The notes: a model not told the origin generated them from the letters alone. A stretch of 64,000 nucleotides of DNA from Acinetobacter pittii (GCF_034064985.1 NZ_CP139249.1:3534001-3598000); one strand, 5' to 3'. Shown: positions 28,493 to 37,838, counted from the stretch's first letter. Program-made: numbers and translations.

Positions 28493-29635
28493 ATGAAAAC
28501 ATTTCATGTAATGCCGTACCGGCAGCTTTTTGCACTTTTAACGATTGGATTTGGTTCAGTATGCATCGCTCATGCAGAGACCGCCTCTTCTTCTGCAAAC
28601 CAACAAATAGGAAGTACATCATCTGGAGTACAAACTGAAGTCACCACAGACGAGAACCTTTTAGATCAAATTCCGCGCTGGGTGGATGCAACCCCAACCA
28701 TTTTTCCAGAGCAGTCTAATGAGCCTATTGTTCCGCCTACCGAGCAAACCGAAGATCAAACTTGGGTTGACCGAAAACAAAAGAAAATTCGTAATTGGGC
28801 CGATCGTACTTCTGAAAAAATTGATAATTGGTTTGGTGAAGTTGATCCACAAAAACCGGCAACAGCAACCATTCGGGTAATGGTCGACAATTATTGGAAT
28901 GAATACGACAACTTTGAAATTAAGCCCAGAATTCGCGGTAAGATTAAGCTACCTACATTAGAAAAACGTCTAAGTGTGGTATTTGGTGATGACTCTTTAG
29001 ATGATGAATTTAATAACAGTCCAGCCAATATTAATCAGAACCCGAATCAAGATCCAAACAAAAAATTAGATGGCAAACGAACTCGAGATGACAACAGCTC
29101 AATTGCTTTACGTTGGTCAAATTTCTCTAAAAAACTACCTTTTGAAACTGATGCAGACTTAGGTATTCGTTCTGGAGACGATATTTATGTTCGTTTAAAA
29201 GCATCGAGAGATTGGCAACTCCGTAATGATTTTAAGTTCTATGCTGAGCAAATTTATCGTTATGGAATAGACAGCGAAAACTACTTGCGTACCAATCTCG
29301 AACTTACACATGCCAGACCAAATCAACCTTTTTTATCCAATCAGTTCAGCCTGACCTATGCTGATGATCAAGACGATGATTTAGCTTGGGAAAACAGAAC
29401 TTTCCGCGAGCACAGTTTCTTTGCAAATAACCGTTTTAATTATGGGATTTATACAAGTGGTTATTACAACGACAATGACTTACGTTTAAACAGTTGGGGA
29501 CCGTTTGTTTCATGGCGCCAACCCGTTTTACGTGAATGGTTCTTTGTACAAGGCGATGTAAATTACTTTAATGACCACCGCGAAGACCGTAATCATTTTG
29601 TCAGTACCTTCTTGCGCTTAGAAGCACTTTTTTAA
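28493..29635 (+). CDS. Hypothetical outer-membrane barrel-like protein, paralogue 1
   Basis: A 380-residue protein with a signal peptide (LFALLTIGFGSVCIAHAE). A long polar region with low-complexity Asn/Asp stretches (NNSPANINQNPNQDPNKK) follows. The C-terminal half has alternating beta-type segments such as LRNDFKFYAEQIYRYG and LRLNSWGPFVSWRQPVLREW, ending LRLEALF. The terminal Phe and the amphipathic strands are typical of outer-membrane beta-barrels. Family not recognised. The C-terminal 180 residues are similar to the next gene, so the two are tandem paralogues. The function may be adhesion or transport; unknown. Confidence 0.7.
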   Translation: MKTFHVMPYRQLFALLTIGFGSVCIAHAETASSSANQQIGSTSSGVQTEVTTDENLLDQIPRWVDATPTIFPEQSNEPIVPPTEQTEDQTWVDRKQKKIRNWADRTSEKIDNWFGEVDPQKPATATIRVMVDNYWNEYDNFEIKPRIRGKIKLPTLEKRLSVVFGDDSLDDEFNNSPANINQNPNQDPNKKLDGKRTRDDNSSIALRWSNFSKKLPFETDADLGIRSGDDIYVRLKASRDWQLRNDFKFYAEQIYRYGIDSENYLRTNLELTHARPNQPFLSNQFSLTYADDQDDDLAWENRTFREHSFFANNRFNYGIYTSGYYNDNDLRLNSWGPFVSWRQPVLREWFFVQGDVNYFNDHREDRNHFVSTFLRLEALF

Positions 29636-29645
29636 GCTAGCCAAC

Positions 29646-29673
29646 ATCACCTTGGAACCTCATCCAAGGTGAT
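29646..29673. terminator. Hairpin between the two barrel paralogues
   Basis: An 11-bp perfect stem (ATCACCTTGGA with TCCAAGGTGAT) and an ACCTCA loop, 11 bases after the stop codon. No U-run follows on the plus strand, so it may be a weak terminator or an mRNA-stabilising element. Confidence 0.6.
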
Positions 29674-29760
29674 GAATAATAAAATACTTTTAAATAAAAT
29701 TTTAAGCTTAGCCTTCTAAAGTACTGTTCTAATTTTATTTTTGATTCCTTCTCTTTAAAA

Positions 29761-30657
29761 ATGAATCAATTTTCTTCTTTTTCATTTCAAAATAGATCGG
29801 CTATCTTCATTTGTATTTATAGTTTGGGTGTATTGGCTTTACTTCCCCATTCTCAATTTTTTTATCACTCTCTAAAATATAAAAGGTCACGGCGTTATCC
29901 CTACTCTTCTACAAGTTTCACTCAAGTAAAACGGCAATTACTTTCGCACTCTCCTTGTGAAGTAGAGACAAACAATGCTTTATCTGATGCTGGTTTAATT
30001 CAAGAGCTTATGGCTGTATTTGGAAATGATACGTTATGGAAACGTGCGACTCAGCCTGAACAAACTTATAAAGCCTTTGGTAAGAAAAAGAAGAAGACCT
30101 CATCGGCACAGGTTTCGGCTACTAATCCACTGAGTGCAAGCTGGGCCACTATTTCAACTTGGATACCCTTTGAAAATGATCTTGATTTAGGATCAAACTC
30201 TGAGAGTGATGTGTATGTCCAGTTTCTGGCAAAAAAGAAATGGAAGTTGAGACATAACATTAGCTTTGATACAGAGCAGATATTTCGCTACGGATCTACT
30301 AGCCGAAATTACACTGAAACCACGCTAAACCTAACGCAAAAAATGCAAGATAACACATTATTTTCTAATAAATTTAATGTAAACAAGAGCGAAAATGAAG
30401 ATTACAACTGGGGTAACTGGACTTTCCAGCAATTTGAATTCGTAAAAGATAATAGTCTGACTTACGGTGTGTATAGCGGTGGCATCTACACCAAAAATGA
30501 TATCCGACTCAATAGTTGGGGTCCCTACATTTCATGGCGACAACCGATATGGAGAGATTGGATTTTTATGCAAAATGATCTTAATTTTTTTAACCATCTT
30601 AATGATGACTCTAAGCATCAGCTTAGTGTCCAAATGAATCTAGAAGCTAATTTTTAG
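29761..30657 (+). CDS. Hypothetical outer-membrane barrel-like protein, paralogue 2 with atypical N-terminus
   Basis: A 298-residue protein whose C-terminal part parallels the preceding gene: FSFD/TEQIFRYGSTSRNYTE, IRLNSWGPYISWRQPIWRDW and final LEANF. The N-terminus differs: a hydrophobic run (SAIFICIYSLGVLALL) without a clear cleavage site, then a basic stretch (YKRSRRYPYS). No ribosome-binding site is seen before its ATG. It may be a diverged or decaying duplicate, or it may be anchored rather than secreted. Function unknown. Confidence 0.6.
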   Translation: MNQFSSFSFQNRSAIFICIYSLGVLALLPHSQFFYHSLKYKRSRRYPYSSTSFTQVKRQLLSHSPCEVETNNALSDAGLIQELMAVFGNDTLWKRATQPEQTYKAFGKKKKKTSSAQVSATNPLSASWATISTWIPFENDLDLGSNSESDVYVQFLAKKKWKLRHNISFDTEQIFRYGSTSRNYTETTLNLTQKMQDNTLFSNKFNVNKSENEDYNWGNWTFQQFEFVKDNSLTYGVYSGGIYTKNDIRLNSWGPYISWRQPIWRDWIFMQNDLNFFNHLNDDSKHQLSVQMNLEANF

Positions 30658-30672
30658 CCAAATATCATCAAG

Positions 30673-30700
30673 TTGTGGATAACTCTTTCTTTATCCACAA
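30673..30700. repeat. Perfect inverted pair of consensus DnaA-box sequences
   Basis: TTGTGGATAA at 30673-30682 and TTATCCACAA at 30691-30700 form a 10-bp perfect inverted repeat around CTCTTTCT. Each arm contains the TTATCCACA DnaA-box consensus. It may bind DnaA or simply be an mRNA hairpin next to the terminator that follows. Confidence 0.55.
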
Positions 30701-30731
30701 AAAAGCCCCTGACAGTTCAGAGGCTTTTTTT
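30701..30731. terminator. Bidirectional terminator between barrel paralogue 2 and htpG
   Basis: Stem AAAAGCCCCTGA with TCAGAGGCTTTT (one mismatch), loop CAGT, and T-runs on both strands, between convergent genes. Confidence 0.85.
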
Positions 30732-30743
30732 TATATCAAAAAA

Positions 30744-32663
30744 TTATTTCAACAATAAGCTATTAATGCGTTTCACGTAAGCAGCAGGGTCTTCTGGTAA
30801 ACCACCTTCAGCAATCACAGCCTGATCAAAAATCACATTTGCCAAATCATCAAACTGCTCTGAACCTTCAAGTTTTTTCACTAAAGGATGCTCAGGGTTA
30901 ATTTCTAAAATTGGCTTGATTTCTGGCACTGCTTGTCCAGCTTGTTTCAGCATACGAATGAGTTGGGGAGATAGCTCACCTTCACTTGTTACTAAACACG
31001 CTGGAGAATCAACTAGACGTGTAGTTACACGTACTTCTTTAGTCTTAGCCTTTAATGAGTCACTTAATTTCTCAACAACAGGCTTAAACTGTTCAGCTGC
31101 TTGCTCAAGTGCCTTCTTCTCTTCAGCATCTTGCAAATCGCCTAAATCAACAGCGCCTTTCGACACATTCTTTAATGGCGTACCGTCAAACTCGTGAACA
31201 AAGTTCATTGCCCACTCGTCAACACGCTCTGCCATTAATAACACTTCAATGCCTTTTTTCTTAAACAACTCAAGCTGCGGCGAGTTTTTCGCTGCTGCTA
31301 GACTGTCAGCAGTCACATAATAGATGGCTTTTTGGCCTTCTTTCATGCGTGCCTTATAGTCAGCAAAAGAAGTCGTTACTTCATCATTTGTTGAAGTCGC
31401 ATAACGTAATAATTTTAAAATACGTTCACGGTTACCAAAGTCTTCACCCAAGCCTTCTTTAATTACTGAGCCAAACTCACTGTAGAATGTCTTGAATTTT
31501 TCTTGGTCTTTTTCATCTTCCGATTTAGCCAAACCATCAAGCAAAGTTAATACACGACGCGCATTACCTTCACGAATTGTTTTGACATCACGGCTTTCTT
31601 GCAACAACTCACGGCTAACATTAAGCGGTAAATCCGCACTATCCACGACACCTTGAACAAAGCGTAAATAGTTTGGAATTAAATTATCCGCATCATCCAT
31701 AATAAAGACGCGTTTTACATAGAGCTTAATTCCTGCTTTTGCTTCGCGCGTAAAAATGTCATGTGGCGCTTTACTTGGGATATAAAGTAATTGCGTATAT
31801 TCCGTACTACCTTCCACACGGTTATGTGCCCATGCAAGCGGCGCTTCAAAGTCATGAGTTAAGTTTTTATAAAACTCAATATATTGCTCTTCAGTTACGT
31901 CGCTTTTATTACGTGTCCATAAAGCACTTGCCGAGTTGATCGCTTCCCACTCGTCAGTTTTGACCATTTGGCCGCCTTTAGGTTCTTCACCTTCAGCAAC
32001 TTCTTCTTCCTGCCAAACTTCTTTTTGCATTTCAATTGGCAAGCTAATGTGGTCAGAGTATTTATTAACAATCTGCTTAACTTTATAAGATTCTAAATAA
32101 TCAAGCGCATCATCACGTAAGTGAAGAATAATGTCAGTACCACGTGACGCTTTATCAATTTGCTGAACTTCAAACTCGCCTGTGCCACCACTAATCCAGC
32201 GCACCCCTTCAGATGCATCTAGACCTGCACGGCGTGACTCTACAGTAATCTTGTCTGCAACAATAAAACCTGAGTAAAAACCCACACCAAATTGGCCAAT
32301 CAATTGAGCATCGGCTTTTTGATCACCAGTCAATTTTGACATGAAATCTTTAGTACCTGATTTTGCAATGGTACCCAAGTTATCAATTGCTTCTTGTTGG
32401 CATAAACCAATACCGTTATCAGAAATCGTTAAGGTTTTATCTTCTTTATTTAAGCTGATTCGTACATGTAAGTTTGGATCATTTTCATAATATTCAGGAT
32501 GATTAATTCCTTCAAAACGTAACTTATCACATGCATCTGATGCATTAGAGATAAGCTCACGTAAGAAAATCTCAGGGTTAGAATAGAGAGAATGCGTCAC
32601 TAAATGTAAAAGCTGTGCAACTTCTGCTTGGAAACTATAATTTTGTGATGCTTGTTCACTCAT
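30744..32663 (-). CDS. htpG: Molecular chaperone HtpG (Hsp90)
   Basis: A 639-residue cytosolic Hsp90 chaperone. The N-terminal GHKL ATPase shows [23 protein letters not shown] and [12 protein letters not shown]. The middle domain carries the catalytic-loop region [10 protein letters not shown], and the C-terminal dimerisation domain is complete. E. coli HtpG is 624 residues; a short Glu-rich insertion ([11 protein letters not shown]) explains most of the difference. An AAGGAG ribosome-binding site precedes the ATG, and a sigma-32-like promoter lies upstream. Monocistronic. Confidence 0.97.
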   Translation of the reverse strand: MSEQASQNYSFQAEVAQLLHLVTHSLYSNPEIFLRELISNASDACDKLRFEGINHPEYYENDPNLHVRISLNKEDKTLTISDNGIGLCQQEAIDNLGTIAKSGTKDFMSKLTGDQKADAQLIGQFGVGFYSGFIVADKITVESRRAGLDASEGVRWISGGTGEFEVQQIDKASRGTDIILHLRDDALDYLESYKVKQIVNKYSDHISLPIEMQKEVWQEEEVAEGEEPKGGQMVKTDEWEAINSASALWTRNKSDVTEEQYIEFYKNLTHDFEAPLAWAHNRVEGSTEYTQLLYIPSKAPHDIFTREAKAGIKLYVKRVFIMDDADNLIPNYLRFVQGVVDSADLPLNVSRELLQESRDVKTIREGNARRVLTLLDGLAKSEDEKDQEKFKTFYSEFGSVIKEGLGEDFGNRERILKLLRYATSTNDEVTTSFADYKARMKEGQKAIYYVTADSLAAAKNSPQLELFKKKGIEVLLMAERVDEWAMNFVHEFDGTPLKNVSKGAVDLGDLQDAEEKKALEQAAEQFKPVVEKLSDSLKAKTKEVRVTTRLVDSPACLVTSEGELSPQLIRMLKQAGQAVPEIKPILEINPEHPLVKKLEGSEQFDDLANVIFDQAVIAEGGLPEDPAAYVKRINSLLLK

Positions 32664-32708
32664 AAATCACTCCTTAAATTTTGAAGCTGTTTGTTCTCGA
32701 ATGCTTTA

Positions 32709-32737
32709 TGAATGGAGTACTTCTAGAATTTTTCAAT
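32709..32737 (-). promoter_or_regulatory. Sigma-32-like heat-shock promoter of htpG
   Basis: Read on the minus strand: ATTGAAA as the -35 element, a spacer of about 13 bases, and CTCCATTCA as the -10 element. This is close to the sigma-32 consensus CTTGAAA and CCCCATnTA. It lies about 45 bases before the htpG ATG, as expected for a heat-shock gene. Confidence 0.55.
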
Positions 32738-32764
32738 CCTGAATATTAAAAATTTTTACTCTAA

Positions 32765-33118
32765 TTAAAACGGACCGTGGCTTAACACTCTATCTTGCAA
32801 TATCGTGTCTAACTGTTTTTGGCGTTGTTGATAAGCTTTGCTGATACAACTTACGCCAGCCGCACAAGCATTTCGCTTTTTCAGCCATTGATATTGAGCA
32901 TCTTTCTGACTATCACGTCCACCCATAGGTAAAGCATGCAGGACAATTTGATACGTTGTTGCCATTTTTACATCAGCATCATTTAAAGAACGATTTTTAC
33001 AAATACTTTTTTCCGTTTTCGTTTTTGCAGCATCGCACGAAAAACTTGCAGCTTGTAAATTTTGAGTAAAAGCAATACCGCTCAAAAGTGCTAAACAAAT
33101 CACTAATTTGTTATTCAT
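32765..33118 (-). CDS. LprI/DUF1311-type secreted protein
   Basis: A 117-residue exported protein. A signal peptide (LVICLALLSGIAFTQNLQAA) is followed by the LprI-like lysozyme-inhibitor N-terminal (DUF1311) pattern: SFSCDAAKTKTEKSICKNRS, LNDADVKM, QYQWLKKRNACAAGVSCI and YQQRQKQLD. The four conserved cysteines probably form two disulfides in the periplasm. Members of this group have been linked to lysozyme inhibition in some bacteria; this protein's function is not shown. It lies 101 bp upstream of the htpG start on the same strand but has its own spacing, so co-transcription is uncertain. Confidence 0.82.
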   Translation of the reverse strand: MNNKLVICLALLSGIAFTQNLQAASFSCDAAKTKTEKSICKNRSLNDADVKMATTYQIVLHALPMGGRDSQKDAQYQWLKKRNACAAGVSCISKAYQQRQKQLDTILQDRVLSHGPF

Positions 33119-33305
33119 GTTTTTATTCCCATGCTTGTAATGAATAGAAATTAGTTTAGAAAAAAACTTGCAGAAGATATGTATAAAACTGTCTGTTTTA
33201 TGCTTTTTTTAGTGCAAATAAAATCCATAAAAAAACCTCACATAAAATATATGTGAGGTGCCTGAGTCTAGGTTTATTATTATATTTTTCTATTTATTAT
33301 TATGC

Positions 33306-33896
33306 TTAAAATTTATAGCTATAACCCAAAGTATAAACAAAAGGATTAATATCTAGATCAAACTTGTAGTTAGCAATTGATGGATCAATTGTTACTTCAG
33401 GACTAATATCAGCATAACGTACATCTACAAATACACCCCAGTTTTTAGCATCAGCAGGTTGGAAATTAAAACCAACTTGACCTGCCAAACCAAAATCTTC
33501 TTTAACCTTTACCGCTGCACCTTCTTCATCCCAAGGAATAAATGCTGTAGCACCAATACCAATATACGGTGTGAAACGTGTAGAGTTTTTAAAATGATAT
33601 TTTGCAGTAATTGTTGGTGGTAATTGTTTTATACGTGCTGCATTTTTACCATCTAGCAATACATCATGATTAATAGGTGTTGCTAATAATAATTCTGCCG
33701 AAAATGGAGACTGACCAAAAAAGTATTCCACCGATGGTGTAAATGCATATTCATGATCTGCTTTTACTACACCTAAATCCGTTGTTGTATCTTCTGATGG
33801 AGCAATAACACTACCACCAAATTTCACTTGCCAGTTACCAGCAAAAGTAAAAGAAGACATCCCCATTAATGCAATAACCAAAGCTTTTTTGAACAC
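33306..33896 (-). CDS. ompW: OmpW-family outer membrane protein
   Basis: A 196-residue eight-stranded barrel protein from the GTG at 33896, which follows a TTGGAG ribosome-binding site by eight bases; the longer ATG form would extend the signal peptide unnaturally. The signal peptide FKKALVIALMGMSSFTFA is cleaved before GNWQVKFGG. Barrel signatures are LPPTITAKYHFKNSTRFTPY, IGIGATAF and the terminal Phe in LGYSYKF. OmpW/AlkL proteins pass small hydrophobic molecules through the outer membrane; in Acinetobacter an OmpW has been tied to iron and stress responses. Monocistronic. Confidence 0.88.
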   Translation of the reverse strand: MFKKALVIALMGMSSFTFAGNWQVKFGGSVIAPSEDTTTDLGVVKADHEYAFTPSVEYFFGQSPFSAELLLATPINHDVLLDGKNAARIKQLPPTITAKYHFKNSTRFTPYIGIGATAFIPWDEEGAAVKVKEDFGLAGQVGFNFQPADAKNWGVFVDVRYADISPEVTIDPSIANYKFDLDINPFVYTLGYSYKF

Positions 33897-34156
33897 TTTA
33901 ATATCTCCAACCTTATTTATATTTATAATAAACATTTATTTTAAAACCATGCAATACTCATTATAAAATTATTTTATTATTTATTTTTAAATAACTGTTT
34001 TAAATAAAATTATATATTAACCAACTATTTTAATAGGCTTTAATTCCAACCACATTAATCAAGATTATTTTATATTACCAACCATTTTAATATACTTTTA
34101 ATTCTGAGTATTTTAATATAATTTATTTAAAATACATGTTTTATTTGAGCAATAAA

Positions 34157-34200
34157 AAACCTTCTTAATTTAAATCTAAAGATTATGATTAAGAAGGTTT
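34157..34200 (-). terminator. Long-stem terminator of the Na+/H+ antiporter gene
   Basis: A 13-bp perfect stem (AAACCTTCTTAAT with ATTAAGAAGGTTT) with an 18-base loop and a T-run on the minus strand, 24 bp after the stop codon. The rest of the gap back to ompW is very AT-rich with no gene seen. Confidence 0.8.
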
Positions 34201-34223
34201 ATATTTTAATATTTTATAAAAAA

Positions 34224-35648
34224 CTATAAAACCATGGCAGCAATCCAGCCAAAAATTAATAGCGGAATATTAAAGTGAATAAAGGTAGGGACTACTGTAT
34301 CCCAAATATGGTCATGTTGCCCATCTACCCCTAAACCAGCTGTTGGCCCTAAGGTTGAGTCAGAGGCTGGCGATCCAGCATCACCTAATGCGGCTGCTGT
34401 ACCAATAAGTGCAATCGTTGCTAATGGTGAGAAACCAAACTGCACACATAAAGGCACATAAATAACAGCTAATACAGGAACACTTGAGAAAGATGAACCA
34501 ATACCAATTGTCACAAATAAACCAATACAAAGCATTAGGAAAGCAGCAAGCGCGCGGTTATCTCCAATAATCTCGACTACACCATTTACTAGCTGATTAA
34601 TATCACCAGTATGAGTCATTACTGAGGCGAAACCAGCAGCAGAAATCATGATGAAGCCTACTAAAGCCATCATTCGCATGCCTTGTACAAAGACATCATC
34701 TGCATCTTGCCATTTAAAAATTCCGGCAGTAGATAGAACAGCAAAACCGACTAAACCACCCAAAATCATCGAACCTGAATATAGCTGCGCAGCAAGCGTC
34801 AAGCCAATTGCGAGCAATGCCATCAAGATCGTTTTCTTTGCAATAACTGGTGCTTGCTCTGCTTCATGCTTTAACTCTTCAGCATCTGCTTTTAAGTCAG
34901 CTGTTTCATCCTGGGTCGTTGCGCGAATAGGTTTATCTAAATCAATCGTGGTCACAGGGGTAATCGCACGATCAGCATAAATTCTCGGTTTACGGTAGCT
35001 AATAAATACAGCAACCAAGGTGCCTAAAACCATCCCTAAAACAGGAATGGCCATGCCAATTGGCATCATTGCCCGATCAACATGTAAGCCGTACCCTGCC
35101 CCAATTTTGTTGATATTTCCCATCAAAATCTGTTCAAGGAAAATTGCACCAAATCCAACTGGAAGAAAAATATAAGTACCAACCAAACCTAGCGTAAGTA
35201 CACAGGCTGCGGCGCGGCGGTCTAATTTTAAATGATTCATTACCCGTAATAGTGGCGGAACCAGTACAGGAATAAAGGCAATATGAACTGGAATAAGGTT
35301 TTGAGAGAAAATAGCAGAAATTAATAAAATACCTAAGAGGAGATACTTCACTTTAGTCTGACGGCTTTTCCCAGCTTCCATTCCCAATAAACCAATCAGC
35401 TTATGAGCAAGTAAATCAGGTAAACCAGATTTTGATAGAGCCAAAGCAAATGCCCCTAACACTGCATAGGCAAGTGCAACTTCAGCACCATCGCCAAGAC
35501 CAGCGTTAAAAGCTTCAACGGTTTGGGAAAGGCTTAAACCTGCTACGAGGCCGCCCACAATGGCAGAAACCACTAAAGTCAGTACGACAGAAACGCGCGC
35601 CAGTGATAATAAGAACATCACTGCAATCGCAATAACGACAGCATTCAT
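34224..35648 (-). CDS. Na+/H+ antiporter family protein (YuiF/NhaC-like)
   Basis: A 474-residue polytopic inner membrane protein with about 11-12 hydrophobic segments and a charged cytoplasmic loop around residues 215-250 (ADAEELKHEAEQ). Signature stretches GLVGTYIFLPVGFGAIFLEQ, IGIGSSFSSVPVLAVIYVPL and LIGTAAALGDAGSPASDSTL are typical of the Na+/H+ antiporter/YuiF-like group within the ion-transporter superfamily. In some annotations members are called amino acid (histidine) permeases, so the transported species is not certain. Monocistronic with its own terminator. Confidence 0.85.
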   Translation of the reverse strand: MNAVVIAIAVMFLLSLARVSVVLTLVVSAIVGGLVAGLSLSQTVEAFNAGLGDGAEVALAYAVLGAFALALSKSGLPDLLAHKLIGLLGMEAGKSRQTKVKYLLLGILLISAIFSQNLIPVHIAFIPVLVPPLLRVMNHLKLDRRAAACVLTLGLVGTYIFLPVGFGAIFLEQILMGNINKIGAGYGLHVDRAMMPIGMAIPVLGMVLGTLVAVFISYRKPRIYADRAITPVTTIDLDKPIRATTQDETADLKADAEELKHEAEQAPVIAKKTILMALLAIGLTLAAQLYSGSMILGGLVGFAVLSTAGIFKWQDADDVFVQGMRMMALVGFIMISAAGFASVMTHTGDINQLVNGVVEIIGDNRALAAFLMLCIGLFVTIGIGSSFSSVPVLAVIYVPLCVQFGFSPLATIALIGTAAALGDAGSPASDSTLGPTAGLGVDGQHDHIWDTVVPTFIHFNIPLLIFGWIAAMVL

Positions 35649-35749
35649 GAATAAGTTCAGAGCAAAACAAAAGGCGATATTCTAGCAGATTCATATCTAT
35701 GAAGCCGAAAATATCGCCGAATTAACAGTTTTATGCAGTCATTCTATTC

Positions 35750-36622
35750 TTAAGCTTGAGCTTTAATAAACTCACGAATATGAGCTGCTATTTTCTCAGG
35801 CTCACTCAGAATTGCCCAGTGATTTGCGTTAAGCTCTACATATTCAAATTTTTCAACCCACTTTGGCATAGCGTCAGTGATATATTCTGGGCTTACAAAC
35901 GTATCGTATTTTAAAATAACCGCTTTTACTGGGCACTGCGCATAACGTTGACGTGGGCCAGTTAAGCGAGGAATAAAATTGGCACGATATAAATTAATGC
36001 CATATTTACCATCAGCATTAATATTATTATTTAAAGGTAAATTACTTTTCCTTTCTAGCTGAGTAAGAACTTTACCCCATTTTTCTGGACTAAAAAGAGA
36101 CCATACAATGGGTGCTAATAACGGAAGATGGAATGCCCCGATATACCAAGATTTAGTTAAAATTTTTAAGATTTGAGCTGGTGAAGATTTAAATTTATCA
36201 CGTAAAAATAAAGCAGCATGATCAAGACATGGTCCAGAAATGGTGGTGTATGATAATAAACGACCTTTAAACTTAGGCTCGGTGACCGACTCCCAAGACT
36301 GAATCGAGCCCCAATCATGTGCAGCCATATGGAATTGACGATTTGGCAATAACTCATCAACAACTTCTTGGAGATCTAAAGATAAACGCTCTAAACGGTA
36401 ATCACGTATACGTTTTGGTATAGATGACATACCAGCTCCACGCACATCGTAAGTAACAATATAGAAGTCATTGATCAAATGCTCAATGATTGATTCCCAT
36501 ACTTCCTGATTATCAGGGTAACCATGTACTAAAACCAACGGTATATTTTTTTCGTCACCCCATGTTTTAGCACAAAGCGTTTGTTGATCACTTGTTGTTA
36601 CTGTATGAACTTTTGGCTGCAT
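35750..36622 (-). CDS. Epoxide-hydrolase-like alpha/beta hydrolase
   Basis: A 290-residue hydrolase from the ATG at 36622, with AGGA seven bases ahead. It has the oxyanion-type motif LVHGYPDNQEVW near residue 32 and a nucleophile elbow MAAHDWGSIQSW with Asp instead of Ser, as in epoxide hydrolases and haloalkane dehalogenases. A late catalytic His lies in NANHWAILSEPEKI. The cap region is helical and Trp/Leu-rich. The substrate is unknown. It is divergent from a DUF4442 hotdog gene, and the two may share regulation through the roughly 120-bp gap. Confidence 0.82.
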   Translation of the reverse strand: MQPKVHTVTTSDQQTLCAKTWGDEKNIPLVLVHGYPDNQEVWESIIEHLINDFYIVTYDVRGAGMSSIPKRIRDYRLERLSLDLQEVVDELLPNRQFHMAAHDWGSIQSWESVTEPKFKGRLLSYTTISGPCLDHAALFLRDKFKSSPAQILKILTKSWYIGAFHLPLLAPIVWSLFSPEKWGKVLTQLERKSNLPLNNNINADGKYGINLYRANFIPRLTGPRQRYAQCPVKAVILKYDTFVSPEYITDAMPKWVEKFEYVELNANHWAILSEPEKIAAHIREFIKAQA

Positions 36623-36745
36623 AATCATTTCCTATCTTGTTTTTCAATCGATCATGTCGTTAGTCGGATAGAGCATTGCCATCACTATAAAAAAGATGAT
36701 ACTTATCTAGTATGAATACTGTTGCAATAAAAAAAATTGACTATT

Positions 36746-37231
36746 ATGGCTATTTTAAGAAGACTTCAGAACAATCCTACGATTTCAAAATTTCTATTTA
36801 ATCACTATCCCCCTTATCGTGGTGCAGGGATTTATATTGAAATCATGAATTTAGAACTTTGCCATGTACGCGTAAAAATGCCACTGACTTGGAAAAACCA
36901 AAATTTAGTTGGTACACATTTTGGTGGAAGCCTTTATTCAATGGTTGACCCATTTTATATGATGATTCTTATGCATCATCTCGGATCAAAATATATTGTT
37001 TGGGACAAAGCTGCCGAAATCAATTTTCTTTCGCCTGGGCGCAGCACTGTACATGCAGATATTCGAGTCGATTTAGCCGAAATTGAACAAATTCGTGAAC
37101 TTGCCGAAAACTACGCACCTGTTTTAAGAACCTATCATCTAAATATTTTTGATGAATCTGGGGTACGAATTGCAGAGGTTCAAAAAACACTTTATATCAG
37201 ACGTAAAAAAGCTAAGCCTTTCCCTCAATAA
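36746..37231 (+). CDS. DUF4442 hotdog-fold protein
   Basis: A 161-residue protein of the thioesterase-like DUF4442 family. The family pattern is NQNLVGTHFGGSLYSMVDPFYMMILMHHLG, shortened here to the core VGTHFGGSLYSMVDPF, then WDKAAEINFLSPG and an edge strand with VRTYHLN-like residues. A small cytosolic hotdog enzyme, presumed to act on acyl-thioesters. The start is moved from a TTG (36737) to the ATG at 36746. It faces the epoxide-hydrolase-like gene divergently. Confidence 0.82.
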   Translation: MAILRRLQNNPTISKFLFNHYPPYRGAGIYIEIMNLELCHVRVKMPLTWKNQNLVGTHFGGSLYSMVDPFYMMILMHHLGSKYIVWDKAAEINFLSPGRSTVHADIRVDLAEIEQIRELAENYAPVLRTYHLNIFDESGVRIAEVQKTLYIRRKKAKPFPQ

Positions 37232-37258
37232 AAATAAGCGCTTATTAGCGCTTATTTT
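37231..37258. terminator. Bidirectional terminator after the DUF4442 gene
   Basis: An 11-bp perfect stem AAAATAAGCGC/GCGCTTATTTT with a TTATTA loop. It overlaps the stop codon of the DUF4442 gene and faces the convergent lipoprotein gene. Confidence 0.85.
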
Positions 37259-37275
37259 ATAAATCTGCAAACCTT

Positions 37276-37632
37276 TTATTTTTTCTCTTCAATTGCTGCA
37301 CCAGCACCACCACCGATTGCACCACCAATAGCTGCACCAGAGTCACCGCCAATCAATGCTTTACCTACTACAGAACCAATACCAGCACCAATTGCGCTCT
37401 TGGTAGTTGTTTGTTTACTACCACCTTGGGTATTAGAACCGACGCCAGCACCAACTGCTGCACCTAAACCTGCACCAACACCGCCACCGACATGGTTACC
37501 TAAGCCACCACCAAGTGCTCCACCTGCCGCCGCTGCACCAATACGCTGGTCAGATGGGCTCATATTTTGACAGCCTGTGAACATAAGTGTAGACAACATT
37601 AAAGCAGAAACTAATCCAATTGTTTTTTTCAT
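37276..37632 (-). CDS. Glycine-zipper lipoprotein, paralogue A
   Basis: A 118-residue lipoprotein from the ATG at 37632. The signal ends in a lipobox MFTGC (GLVSALMLSTLMFTGCQNMS). The mature part is a glycine-zipper (2TM-like) domain with repeated GGALGGGLGNHVGGG and GAAVGAGVG blocks, ending EEKK. Such proteins resemble the OmpA-associated or YMGG-type small lipoproteins of unknown role in the outer membrane. A GTG four codons upstream is possible. It is a close paralogue of the next gene, about 600 bp away. Confidence 0.82.
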   Translation of the reverse strand: MKKTIGLVSALMLSTLMFTGCQNMSPSDQRIGAAAAGGALGGGLGNHVGGGVGAGLGAAVGAGVGSNTQGGSKQTTTKSAIGAGIGSVVGKALIGGDSGAAIGGAIGGGAGAAIEEKK

Positions 37633-37779
37633 GACCGTACTCACTACTATCTGTCCTAATGAAAAGAATAATCCTCTTTTATGAGGAATTTGATCAGATT
37701 GTGTTATTCGTCTGTCCTAATCGATTGATATTTTGTAAAGCTATTCCTTTTACACTCATTAATAAAAAACTTAATTAAA

Positions 37780-37817
37780 AAAAAAGAAGTCTTTACTAAG
37801 ATAAAGACTTCTTTTTT
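37780..37817 (-). terminator. Terminator of glycine-zipper paralogue B
   Basis: A 16-bp perfect stem (AAAAAAGAAGTCTTTA with TAAAGACTTCTTTTTT), loop CTAAGA, T-rich on both strands. It separates the two lipoprotein genes, so they are not one simple operon. Confidence 0.85.
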
Positions 37818-37838
37818 TTAAATTTTATTAAGGGAATG

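Noticed and set aside
30744-32663. HtpG as part of the HD/GHKL system (both have Hsp90-type ATPases)
   Set aside because: htpG is a complete housekeeping chaperone with its own promoter and is 6 kb away; the shared fold alone does not link them.
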